Origin: Rhizobium sp. GN54
GTDB taxonomy: Bacteria > Pseudomonadota > Alphaproteobacteria > Rhizobiales > Rhizobiaceae
NCBI RefSeq assembly: GCF_021026345.1
Contig: NZ_JAJNCZ010000001.1
Location: forward strand, 62,001-126,000
Reading direction: 5' to 3'
Length of the DNA stretch: 64,000 nt
Part shown: positions 18,712-27,339 of the stretch, in pieces
Layout: every line of letters starts with the position of its first letter
Numbering within the stretch: the first letter of the stretch is position 1
Notes under the pieces: model-generated
What the model saw: the letters and a program-made list of their open reading frames with translations, nothing else
Databases searched by the model: none
Told to the model about the DNA's origin: nothing
Position numbers and translations under genes: made by a program

Positions 18712-19890
18712 ATGGTCGAACTCTACGGGAGGGCCATGTCGCGCCGCGACATCGCCGCCAGTGCCGGATCCTTCTCGCAATTTGCCGGCGTGCGCCTGAT
18801 GACGCTCGAAGACGGCGTCGAGCGCGGCATCCGCATGCTGGAGTTTCGCAGCGGCACCGGGCTGCGCTTCACCGTCCTCGTCGACCGTGCCTTCGACATC
18901 GCCGACTGCGACTATCGTGGGCTGGCGATCGGCTGGAACTCGCCGGCCGGCTTCAAGCATCCGGGCCTTGCCGAATATGAGGGCGAGGGCGGGCTCGCGT
19001 GGCTGCGGTCCTTCTCCGGCCTGATGGTCACCTGCGGCCTCGACCACATCCTGTTCATGAACGACGAGCCGGGCGACAGCTATGTCTACGGTCCGCGCAA
19101 GACCATCAGCCATTCCCTGCACGGCCGCATCGGCACCATCCCGGGCAAGCTCACGGGATACGGCGAGGAATGGATCGGCGACGATTGCACGCTCTGGTGC
19201 GAAGGCGTGGTGACGCAGGGAACGGTGTTCGGCGAGCACCTGGAACTCGTCCGCCGCATCGAGATCAAGGCCGGCACCAACGACATCAGGCTGACCGACC
19301 GGGTCGTCAATCGCGGCTTCTACCGGACCCCGCATATGTACTGCTACCACATCAACGTCGGCCATCCGGTGCTGGCGGAGGGATCGCGCTATCTCGCGCC
19401 GATCAGGGAGGTGGTCTGGGCGGCCCATGCGGGCGCCGACTACCGCAAGCAGGAGGTCGGCTACCGCACCATGCCGGCACCGCAGATGAACTTCCACGAG
19501 CAGGTCTGGCAGCACGAGATGGTCGCCGACGGCAATGGCGAAGTGCCCGTCGCGCTCGTCAACGATGCGCTCGGCGTCGGCTTCGAGGTCGTCACCCGCA
19601 AGGACCAGTTTCCCTGCATGTTCGAGTGGCAGAACCTGCAGTCAGGCCAGTATGCGCTCGGCATCGAGCCGTCCACCAACCATGTGCTCGGCCATACTGC
19701 CGCCCGCGAGCGGGGCGAACTGATCTGGCTGGAGCATGCCGAAGAGCGCCGCTACGACACGACCTTCCGCATCCTGCCCGACGCGGACGCCATCGCGGCG
19801 AGCGAGCGGCGAATCCGGAGCCTCTCTGGGCAGCCGGCCGAAGCGTTTCCGGAACCGACCGGCAATCACGTGGCGATCGGGGGGCGTTGA
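18712..19890 (+). CDS. DUF4432 family protein (aldose 1-epimerase-like)
   Basis: A 392-residue protein of the DUF4432 family, which has a galactose-mutarotase-like beta fold. Typical blocks are RSGTGLRFTVLVDRAFDIADCDYRG-type sequence near residue 45, SFSGLMVTCGLDH near residue 99, and CYHINVGHPVL near residue 213. Relatives occur in rhizobial sugar operons and are inferred to handle anomers of sugars or sugar acids. It ends in TGATG, overlapping the next start. No catalytic function is proven for this subgroup. Confidence 0.82.
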   Translation: MVELYGRAMSRRDIAASAGSFSQFAGVRLMTLEDGVERGIRMLEFRSGTGLRFTVLVDRAFDIADCDYRGLAIGWNSPAGFKHPGLAEYEGEGGLAWLRSFSGLMVTCGLDHILFMNDEPGDSYVYGPRKTISHSLHGRIGTIPGKLTGYGEEWIGDDCTLWCEGVVTQGTVFGEHLELVRRIEIKAGTNDIRLTDRVVNRGFYRTPHMYCYHINVGHPVLAEGSRYLAPIREVVWAAHAGADYRKQEVGYRTMPAPQMNFHEQVWQHEMVADGNGEVPVALVNDALGVGFEVVTRKDQFPCMFEWQNLQSGQYALGIEPSTNHVLGHTAARERGELIWLEHAEERRYDTTFRILPDADAIAASERRIRSLSGQPAEAFPEPTGNHVAIGGR

Positions 19891-20684
19891 TGAACATGCA
19901 GCTCTCTCCAAAAGCCGACACGGTCGCCGCGGCGTCGATCGCGGGCAAGGTTATTCTCTACACCGGTGCCGCCGGCGGGCTCGGCACCGAGACGACGCTG
20001 AGCTTCCTGCGATCGGGGGCGAAGGTGGTCGCCATCGACAATGACGAGCGCAAGACGCAGGCGCTGCGCGATGCCGTGGCGGGGGAGGGACTGGCGGGCC
20101 TGACGGTGCGCGCCATCGACCTGTCGGACCTCTCTGCGCTGCGGACCGAACTCGACCGCGTTGCCGCCGAGGTCGGCGGCTTCGACGTCGTCATCAACAA
20201 CGCCGCCATCTACCCGTCGAAGCCCTTCGAGGAGTACAGCATCGAAGATTTCCAGATGGTGCAGCGGGTGAACGTCGATGCCGGCATCGTCTGCGTCCAG
20301 GCGGCCCTGCCGCACATGCGCAAAAAGGGCTGGGGCCGCATCGTCAACATCGCCAGCGTCACCTTCTATGGCGGCTGGGCGAACCTCTCGCCCTACGTCC
20401 AGTCCAAGGGCGCACTCGTCGGGCTGACGCGGGCCTGGGCGCGCGAATTCGGCGCCTATGGCGTCACCGTCAACGCGGTCGCCCCCGGCGCCTTTCCGAC
20501 GGATGCCGAGAAGATCCACCCCGACCCGGAAGGCTATACGCGCTTCGTGCTGGACCATCAGGCCGTCAAGCGGCGCGGCAGCCCGGCCGACATCGCCGCC
20601 GCCCTGTCGTTCCTGATCTCCGATGCCGCGGGCTTCATCACCGGTCAGACGCTGAACGTCGATGGCGGCTGGGTCATGCACTGA
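19890..20684 (+). CDS. Short-chain dehydrogenase/reductase (SDR)
   Basis: A 264-residue classical SDR. The cofactor motif is TGAAGGLG (25-32), NNAA is at 103-106, and the catalytic residues are S156, Y169 and K173. The acidic residue after the second strand (D50 in VVAIDND) suggests NAD preference. It probably oxidises a sugar or polyol in this pathway. The ATG overlaps the DUF4432 stop by one base, so translation is coupled; a second ATG lies two codons on. Confidence 0.92.
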   Translation: MNMQLSPKADTVAAASIAGKVILYTGAAGGLGTETTLSFLRSGAKVVAIDNDERKTQALRDAVAGEGLAGLTVRAIDLSDLSALRTELDRVAAEVGGFDVVINNAAIYPSKPFEEYSIEDFQMVQRVNVDAGIVCVQAALPHMRKKGWGRIVNIASVTFYGGWANLSPYVQSKGALVGLTRAWAREFGAYGVTVNAVAPGAFPTDAEKIHPDPEGYTRFVLDHQAVKRRGSPADIAAALSFLISDAAGFITGQTLNVDGGWVMH

Positions 20685-20715
20685 TCGCCTTTTATTGATA
20701 AGGAATTGAAAGAAA

Positions 20716-21909
20716 ATGGGAATTCTCAGCGGAATTCGCGTCCTCGACTGCTCGATCGCCATGGCCGGGCCGTTTGCCGCGCAAAGGCTCGGCGATCTCG
20801 GCGCGGACGTGATCAAGGTCGAGCCGGTGACCGGCGAATGGCAGCGGCACGTCGCAGCCGGCGGTGCCGGCGGCAACAAGATCAACGTCTCGTTCCTGTC
20901 GCTCAACCGCAACAAGCGCTCGCTGGCCGTCGACCTGAAGTCGCCTGACGGCAAGCAGGTGCTGCTCGATCTGGTCAGGACGGCGGACGTCTTCCTGCAG
21001 AACTATCGGCCGGGCGTCGCCAAGCGGCTCAGCGTCGACTACGAGACGCTGTCGAAGATCAATCCGCGCCTCGTCTACGTGTCCATGTCCGGTTATGGCG
21101 AGGACGGTCCCTATATCGACCGGCCGGGGCAGGATCTCGTGCTGCAGGGCATGTCGGGTGCCATGCTTTCGGCCGGTCGCGCCGACGAGCCGCCGACGGC
21201 CGCCGGACAGTATCTCGTCGATGCGATCACCGCCTATAACGCCTTCGAAGGCGCACTCGCGGCACTCTTCCACCGCGAGCGGACGGGCGAAGGGCAACTG
21301 GTGCAGGTCAACATGCTGGACGCGATCACCACGATCCAGATGCAGGAGCTCTCCGTCTTCACCATCGGCAACAAGCCGCAGACGCGCTCGGCCGAGCCGC
21401 ATGCGCATGTCTATATCCGCGCGCCCTACGGTGCGTTTGCCACCAGCGACGGCTTCATCATCGTCGCCTTCCCCAAGCTGAAGACGCTGGGCGAGGTGAT
21501 CGGCGAGGAGAGCTTCCTGACCATGGAGGACGAGGTCGACAGCTGGGCCAGGCGCGACGAGATCTTCGCCAAGACCCGCGAGCGGCTGAAGACGCGGACG
21601 TCGGCCGAATGGCTGGAGCGCATGCGCGCCGCCGACATCTGGTGCGGTCCGGTCTATGGCTATGCCGATGTCGTCGAGGATGCCCAGGTCAAGCACAACG
21701 GCACCTTCGTCGAATACGAGCACCCGACCGAAGGCAAGGTGAAGACCCCGGGCTTTCCGATCAAGTTCTCCAAAACGCCGTCGGCGATCGACCGCGGCGC
21801 GCCGATCGTCGGCCAGCATACGCGCGAGATCCTCAAGGAGGCCGGCTACGACGATGCCCGTATCGCCGGGCTGGAGCAGGCCGGTGCCGTAGCCGCCGGG
21901 GAGCTTTGA
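20716..21909 (+). CDS. CaiB/BaiF-family (class III) CoA-transferase
   Basis: A 397-residue CoA-transferase. The N-terminus (GIRVLDCSIAMAGPFAAQRLGDLGADVIKVE, read in segments) and the catalytic Asp, D140 in RPGQDLVLQGMSG, match the family, in which an acyl-aspartyl intermediate carries the acid to CoA. It suggests that a carboxylic acid is activated in this pathway. It is followed by a binding-protein-like gene and a crotonase, a combination seen in other rhizobial gene clusters as far as I recall. Donor and acceptor acids cannot be deduced. Confidence 0.9.
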   Translation: MGILSGIRVLDCSIAMAGPFAAQRLGDLGADVIKVEPVTGEWQRHVAAGGAGGNKINVSFLSLNRNKRSLAVDLKSPDGKQVLLDLVRTADVFLQNYRPGVAKRLSVDYETLSKINPRLVYVSMSGYGEDGPYIDRPGQDLVLQGMSGAMLSAGRADEPPTAAGQYLVDAITAYNAFEGALAALFHRERTGEGQLVQVNMLDAITTIQMQELSVFTIGNKPQTRSAEPHAHVYIRAPYGAFATSDGFIIVAFPKLKTLGEVIGEESFLTMEDEVDSWARRDEIFAKTRERLKTRTSAEWLERMRAADIWCGPVYGYADVVEDAQVKHNGTFVEYEHPTEGKVKTPGFPIKFSKTPSAIDRGAPIVGQHTREILKEAGYDDARIAGLEQAGAVAAGEL

Positions 21910-21910
21910 C

Positions 21911-23059
21911 ATGCAGCGGCTGAAGGCGCTGACGTGGGATCACCCGCGCGGCTACAACGCGCTTGCGGCAGCGGCGAGACGGCCGGAGCTTGCGGAAAGC
22001 GGGCTTTCGATCGATTGGGACAAGCAGCCGCTCGAAGGCTTCGAGTCCCATCCGATCGCAGATCTCTGCGCCCGCTACGATCTGGTCGTGCTCGACCATC
22101 CGCATGTCGGCGAGGCGGTTGCCGGGGATTGCCTGCAATCGCTGGAGAGCGTGTTCGGCGACGCGGCGGTGCAGGCGCTTCAGGCCGAAAGCATCGGCCC
22201 GTCCCTGCGGAGCTACCGGTTTGCCGGTGCCCACTGGGCGCTGCCGCTGGATGCGGCGACGCAGGTGATGGCGGTGCGGGGCGACCTCCTGGGGCGACCG
22301 ATGCCGCTTCTCTGGGACGAGATCGCGGAGATTTCGCGATCGACGGGCAAGGTGGCGCTGTCGCTCGCGGGGCCGCATGCCGCGCTCTCCTTCCTCTCGA
22401 TTGCAGCCGCCTTCGGCGAACCGCCGGCGGAGAAAGATCCCGGCCTGCTGGTCTCGAAGGATACGGGCCGGCAGGTCTACGAGCTGATGGGCGACCTTGC
22501 CGCGCGCAGTCCGCGATCGGTGCGCGAGAAGAATCCGATCGGCATTCTCGGGCACATGGCAAGCCATGACGACGTCGTGCTTTGCCCCCTGGTCTACGGC
22601 TACGTGAACTACGCGGCGCCTTTGGAGGGCCATGCGATTGCATTCCACAATGCGCCGCGCCGGGCCGCCGGCGGCCGGCCGGGATCGACGCTGGGCGGCA
22701 CGGGCATCGGCATTTCTAAGCGATGCGAGGTCACGCCCGCCTTGAAGCAGCACCTCCTCTGGCTGATGGGACGGGAGGCACAGATCGGCTTCATACCCGG
22801 TCACGACGGCCAGCCGTCGCGCCGCGAGGCCTGGCACGATGCCGGGGTGAACGCGCGCTGGGGCAGCTTCTACGAAAACACCGCCGACACGCTCGAGCAG
22901 GCCTATGTCCGCCCGCGCCATGACGGCTACATCGCCTTCCAGGGAAAGGCATCGGCGCTGCTGAGGCAGGCCTTTGAGGAGGGCGCACCGGCCGACGGCG
23001 TGCTCGACAGCCTGCAGGCCCTTTATGCAAGCCACCGCGCAGCCGGCGGCGAAAGGTAG
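21911..23059 (+). CDS. Solute-binding-protein-like protein without signal peptide
   Basis: A 382-residue protein resembling family-1 ABC solute-binding proteins (start LKALTWDHPRGYNALAAA, then YDLVVLDHPHVGEA near residue 56 and ALPLDAATQVMAVR near residue 113). No signal peptide or lipobox is present: the N-terminus is immediately the mature-like domain. The gene begins 1 nt after the CoA-transferase and ends 7 nt before the crotonase, so it is embedded among cytoplasmic enzymes rather than next to a permease. It may be a cytoplasmic sensor or substrate carrier; that is inference. No alternative upstream start would add a signal. Confidence 0.75.
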   Translation: MQRLKALTWDHPRGYNALAAAARRPELAESGLSIDWDKQPLEGFESHPIADLCARYDLVVLDHPHVGEAVAGDCLQSLESVFGDAAVQALQAESIGPSLRSYRFAGAHWALPLDAATQVMAVRGDLLGRPMPLLWDEIAEISRSTGKVALSLAGPHAALSFLSIAAAFGEPPAEKDPGLLVSKDTGRQVYELMGDLAARSPRSVREKNPIGILGHMASHDDVVLCPLVYGYVNYAAPLEGHAIAFHNAPRRAAGGRPGSTLGGTGIGISKRCEVTPALKQHLLWLMGREAQIGFIPGHDGQPSRREAWHDAGVNARWGSFYENTADTLEQAYVRPRHDGYIAFQGKASALLRQAFEEGAPADGVLDSLQALYASHRAAGGER

Positions 23060-23066
23060 GAATGAC

Positions 23067-23837
23067 ATGACAGACGATGTTCTCTTTGCCATCGACGGCG
23101 CGATCGCGACCATCACGCTGAACCGTCCGCAGAAGCTCAATGCGGTGACGCCGGAAATGGCGGATGCGATCGTGGCCGCCGTGGAGGAATGCAACGACAG
23201 CGACACGATCCGCTGCGTCATCCTGACGGGCGCCGGCGAACGGGCTTTCTGCGCCGGCTCCGACATCCGCGAACTCGACACCTACGAGACGCCCTGGCAA
23301 TTCCGCAACCGCCCCGACTATTGCGACGCCTTCCGGGCGCTGCTGAAGCCGACGATCTGCGCCGTCAACGGCTATGCGCTCGGCGGCGGTCTGGAAACGG
23401 CGATGTCCTGCGATATCCGCATCGCGTCCGACAATGCCCAGTTTGCCGCCCCGGAGATCAAGCTCGGCTGGATCGGAGGCGGCGGCATGGCGGCGCATCT
23501 GATGCATTCGATCGGCGCCTCCAATGCGGCGCTGATGCTGATGACGGGCGACGCCATCCCGGCGGAAAAAGCCCTGGCCTGGGGTCTCGTCAGCGAAGTG
23601 GTGGCGCCGGCGGAGCTTCTGCCGCGCGCCCGCGCCATCGCCGAGGTTATCGCCTCGCGGGCGCCGATCGCCGCGGAAACGGCGAAGGCCAACCTGAAGG
23701 CCGCCGTCTCGATGCCGCTCGACAAGGCGATCGAATACGAGCGTGACCTGCAGACGATCTGCTTTGCGACGGCGGATGCCGCTGAGGGCCGCGCCGCCTT
23801 CAAGGAGAAGCGCGCGCCCGTATTCCGGCGGCGGTGA
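23067..23837 (+). CDS. Enoyl-CoA hydratase/isomerase (crotonase) family protein
   Basis: A 256-residue crotonase. The oxyanion-hole segment FCAGSDI (61-67) and both Glu positions of true hydratases, E110 (GGGLETAMSCD) and E130 (FAAPEIKLG), are present, so it can plausibly hydrate an enoyl-CoA. GGTAGGA precedes the ATG at 23067 by 5 nt. Coupled to the CoA-transferase two genes upstream, it suggests a CoA-ester branch. Its stop overlaps the next gene's GTG start. Confidence 0.92.
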   Translation: MTDDVLFAIDGAIATITLNRPQKLNAVTPEMADAIVAAVEECNDSDTIRCVILTGAGERAFCAGSDIRELDTYETPWQFRNRPDYCDAFRALLKPTICAVNGYALGGGLETAMSCDIRIASDNAQFAAPEIKLGWIGGGGMAAHLMHSIGASNAALMLMTGDAIPAEKALAWGLVSEVVAPAELLPRARAIAEVIASRAPIAAETAKANLKAAVSMPLDKAIEYERDLQTICFATADAAEGRAAFKEKRAPVFRRR

Positions 23838-24799
23838 CGGCCATGCAGACCGGTGTCGCCTATATCCGCAGCCTCGGCCGTTATCGCGAAGCCTCCGTGC
23901 TTGCGATGCTCGCCGCCGTCGCCCTCTATCTGTCCTTTGCCAGCGACTACTTCCTGGAGCCGCGCAACCTTCTCAACGTCGGGCGCCAGGCCTCGGTCGT
24001 CGCCATCGTCGCGCTCGGCCAGGCGTTGGTCATCATCGCCCGCGGCATCGACCTGTCGGTCGGCTCGGTGATCGGCCTGTCGGCAGTGGTCGCGGCGGTC
24101 CTGATGCGCGATACGGGGAGCGAGACGATCGGGCTCATGGCGGGCCTCCTGACCGGGCTTGCCTGCGGCCTCGTCAACGGCGTCCTCTATACCCGCTTCC
24201 GCATCAATCCCTTCATCGCCACGCTCGGCACCCTGTCGATCGCGCGCGGCATCGCGCTCCTGATGACCGGCGGCATACCTGTGCCGTTCGGCGGCCTTGC
24301 CGAATTCGTGGGCGCCGGCCGCATCTTCGACATTCCCGTGTCCTTCCTGTTGATGATCGTGCTCGCCATCGTCGTGCATGTCTTCGCAAGCCGCACCGTG
24401 ATGGGCCGGGAGATCTATGCGATCGGTGACAACCCGAAGGCCGCGCGCCTTGCCGGCGTGAACCTCAGGGCGATCCGCCTGGTCGTCTTTGGGCTTTGCG
24501 GCCTTCTTGCGGGCCTCGGCGGGCTGATCCTCGCCGGCAATCTCGCCAGCGCCGATCCCAATCTCGGCATGGGATACGAACTCGACGTCATCGCGGCCGT
24601 CATTCTCGGCGGTACCGCGCTCAGCGGCGGCCGCGGCTCGATCCTCGGCGTCGTCATCGGCGCGCTGCTGATGGCGCTGCTCAACAACGCCTTCGTGCTC
24701 CTCGGCATCTCCGCCTACTGGCAGGTGGTGACGAAGGGGCTGGTGATCATTTTTGCCGTCGGGCTGGACGGACTCCAGCGCCGCGGCGACGACGACTGA
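23834..24799 (+). CDS. Ribose/xylose-type ABC transporter permease (RbsC family)
   Basis: A 321-residue permease with eight to ten helices, including GQALVIIARGIDLSVGSVIGLSA (read in segments, about residues 59-81) and DVIAAVILGGTALSGGRGS near residue 254, both characteristic of RbsC/XylH. I use the GTG overlapping the crotonase stop (GTGA); ATG at 23843 is the alternative. It forms a second importer with the next two genes. Confidence 0.93.
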   Translation: MTAMQTGVAYIRSLGRYREASVLAMLAAVALYLSFASDYFLEPRNLLNVGRQASVVAIVALGQALVIIARGIDLSVGSVIGLSAVVAAVLMRDTGSETIGLMAGLLTGLACGLVNGVLYTRFRINPFIATLGTLSIARGIALLMTGGIPVPFGGLAEFVGAGRIFDIPVSFLLMIVLAIVVHVFASRTVMGREIYAIGDNPKAARLAGVNLRAIRLVVFGLCGLLAGLGGLILAGNLASADPNLGMGYELDVIAAVILGGTALSGGRGSILGVVIGALLMALLNNAFVLLGISAYWQVVTKGLVIIFAVGLDGLQRRGDDD

Positions 24800-24824
24800 C
24801 AACGGACAAGTGGAGGAGACCATC

Positions 24825-25799
24825 ATGTTGCTGAAGAAGATCAGGATGACCGCGATGGCGGCAATTGCCGCGACGGCGGTCGCATTTCCCGCAATCGCCG
24901 CCGAGGCCCCCGAAGGCGGCAGCGTGGCCGCGGTGGAAAACACCAAGGGACCGGTCCGCATCGCCTTCCTGTCGTTCCAGAACAATCCGTTCTGGACGCC
25001 GGTGACCGAAGGCGCGAAGGCGGCGAACGACTATCTGACCAAGTTCGACGCCACGGTCGACTTCGTCGATCTCGGCGACGAACTTTCCGCCGAGGCCGTC
25101 GTCGCCGGCATCGAGGGCGCGCTTGCCAAGAAATATGACGGCATCGTCGTGGTGCCGATCTTCGACGGCACGGCGCGCATCATCAACGAGGCGACCGACG
25201 AGGGCGTGCCGGTCTTCAACATCGTCGCCGAGGGCGCGACGGAATCGAAGCGCCTCGCCTTCATCGGCCAGGATGCGACCTCGGCCGGCAAGCAGATCGG
25301 CGAGTACATCGCCAAGGAGATGGACGGCAAGGGCAAGCTTGGCGTGATCACCGGCTATTTCGGCGCCACCCAGCATACCCAGCGCATGAACGGCGCAGTC
25401 GATTACCTCAAGGCGAACTTCCCCGATATCCAGATCGTCGGCCCGTTCGAGAACAAGGACAAGGCGGAATCGGCCTATTCGCTGGTGCAGGACATGATGA
25501 CCGCCAATCCGGATCTCTCGATGGTCTATGTGACTGCCGGCGGGCCGTTCGGCGCGGCCAAGGCGGTGAAGGACCTGAACCTCACCGGCAAGGTCGGCGT
25601 CGTCGGCTTCGATCACACACCTGATAACATGCAGTATCTGAAGACCGGCGAGATGGTCGGCCTGCTCGACCAGGCGCCCTACCAGCAGGCGCTCGATTCC
25701 AGCGTGATGCTCTACAATTACATCGTCGCCGGCCAGGAACCGCCCGCCAAGGTCATCCCGGTGACCGGCAAGCTGCTGACGCCTGACGATGCGAAGTGA
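24825..25799 (+). CDS. Sugar ABC transporter periplasmic binding protein (RbsB family)
   Basis: A 324-residue periplasmic-binding protein with a Sec signal peptide of about 25 residues (basic start, then AAIAATAVAFPAIAA). The mature domain starts with VRIAFLSFQNNPFWTPVTEG, the RbsB-type first strand. TGGAGGAGA lies before the ATG. It feeds the RbsC/RbsA-like pair. Its 3' end overlaps the ATPase start by 11 nt. Confidence 0.93.
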   Translation: MLLKKIRMTAMAAIAATAVAFPAIAAEAPEGGSVAAVENTKGPVRIAFLSFQNNPFWTPVTEGAKAANDYLTKFDATVDFVDLGDELSAEAVVAGIEGALAKKYDGIVVVPIFDGTARIINEATDEGVPVFNIVAEGATESKRLAFIGQDATSAGKQIGEYIAKEMDGKGKLGVITGYFGATQHTQRMNGAVDYLKANFPDIQIVGPFENKDKAESAYSLVQDMMTANPDLSMVYVTAGGPFGAAKAVKDLNLTGKVGVVGFDHTPDNMQYLKTGEMVGLLDQAPYQQALDSSVMLYNYIVAGQEPPAKVIPVTGKLLTPDDAK

Positions 25800-27336
25800 C
25801 AGCCTGAAGGAGGCGGCCGTACCCGGCGCGGTCGCCTCCTCTTCGCCGCCGCCGCTCGTCCGCGTACGGGGCATCGCCAAGAGCTTCTCCGGCAATGCGG
25901 TGCTCCATTCGGTCGATCTCGATCTCCGTGCCGGCGAGGTGGTCGGGCTTCTGGGAGAAAACGGCGCCGGCAAGTCGACGCTCATGCACATCCTGTCGGG
26001 CGGCCTGCAGCCCGACGCCGGCACGCTCGAAATGGAGGGGGCGCCGGTGCGCTTCGGCTCCGTCGCCGACGGCATCGAGGCGGGCGTCAGCTTCGTGCAC
26101 CAGGAACTGTCGGTGGTGGGCGCGCTCAGCGTTGCCGAGAACCTGCACCTCGGCCGGATGAGCCGGAGCCGGGCGGGTCTCGTCGATTTCGGGCTGATGG
26201 AGGAAGCGTCGCGTGCGCTTCTCGAGCGGGTGGGCGCCGGCCACATCGAGCCGCGCCGCGAGGCGGCGACCTTGCGCGCCGGCGAACAGCAACTGGTCGA
26301 GATCGCCAAGGCGGCCGCACGCAAGCCACGGCTGCTGATCCTCGACGAACCGACCTCCTCGCTGACGCCGCACGAGGTCGGCGGCTTCTTTTCCTACGTT
26401 CGCGAGGCGCGGGCGGCGGGTGTGGCCATCATCTTCATCACGCACCGGCTGGAAGAGGCGATGGCGCTCTGCGACCGGGTCGTCGTGCTGCGCAACGGCG
26501 CGATCGTCAGCGAACGGCGCCCCGCCGAAACCAGCCGTCAGCAACTGATCACCGACATGACGGGAAAGCCCGCGATCTACGAGCACCGGCCACGGACCAT
26601 CAACGGTGACACGATCGCCCTTTCGATGAAGGGCGTGTCCGACGGCCGCCTGCTCGCCGGCATCGACCTCGACGTGCGCAAGGGGGAAATCTTCGGGCTC
26701 TTCGGCCTCGTCGGCGCCGGACGCACGGAATTGCTGGATCTCATCCACGGCGTCCATCGTCCGACCGCAGGCACGATCTCGCTTTTCGGCGAGGGGCTTT
26801 GCCTGCGTGATCCGAGCGAGGCGGTGCGGGCCGGAATCGCGCTCGTGCCGGAGGGGCGCAAGACCGCCGGCATCCTGCCGCAGCATTCCGTGCGCGACAA
26901 TGCGGCGATCAGCAGCCTGCGGCGCTTTTCCCGCGGTCTGTTCTCGGATCGCGGCGGGGACCCGCGGCGCATGGCATCCTATCGCCAGAGCCTCGGCATC
27001 CGCATGGCGACGGATACGCAGGCGATTTCGACGCTGTCGGGCGGGAATCAGCAGAAGGTGATCTTCGCCCGCGCGCTGATGGCCGAGCCGCGCCTGCTGC
27101 TGCTCGACGAACCGACGCACGGCGTCGACGTCGGCGCCAAGGCCGATCTCTACGACATCGTCACGCGCGAGGCCGAGAAGGGGCTGACGGTCGTCATCGC
27201 CTCTTCGGAAGTACCGGAGATACTGGCGCTCTGCGACCGGGTCGCGATCCTCTCCAAGGGACGGCTCGCCGGGATCCTCGACCGGGCGGCGATGACGGAA
27301 GACACGATACTGACCATGGCATTCAAGGAGCATTGA
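25789..27336 (+). CDS. Sugar ABC transporter ATPase, two domains (RbsA family)
   Basis: A 515-residue duplicated ATPase. The first half has Walker A GENGAGKST and Walker B LLILDEPTSSL; its signature is LRAGEQQ. The second half has the family-typical modified Walker A (GLVGAGRTE), signature LSGGNQQ and LLLLDEPTHGVDVG. This pattern is normal for RbsA/XylG proteins. The ATG lies inside the binding-protein gene, indicating coupling. Confidence 0.93.
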   Translation: MRSDSLKEAAVPGAVASSSPPPLVRVRGIAKSFSGNAVLHSVDLDLRAGEVVGLLGENGAGKSTLMHILSGGLQPDAGTLEMEGAPVRFGSVADGIEAGVSFVHQELSVVGALSVAENLHLGRMSRSRAGLVDFGLMEEASRALLERVGAGHIEPRREAATLRAGEQQLVEIAKAAARKPRLLILDEPTSSLTPHEVGGFFSYVREARAAGVAIIFITHRLEEAMALCDRVVVLRNGAIVSERRPAETSRQQLITDMTGKPAIYEHRPRTINGDTIALSMKGVSDGRLLAGIDLDVRKGEIFGLFGLVGAGRTELLDLIHGVHRPTAGTISLFGEGLCLRDPSEAVRAGIALVPEGRKTAGILPQHSVRDNAAISSLRRFSRGLFSDRGGDPRRMASYRQSLGIRMATDTQAISTLSGGNQQKVIFARALMAEPRLLLLDEPTHGVDVGAKADLYDIVTREAEKGLTVVIASSEVPEILALCDRVAILSKGRLAGILDRAAMTEDTILTMAFKEH

Positions 27337-27339
27337 GAC

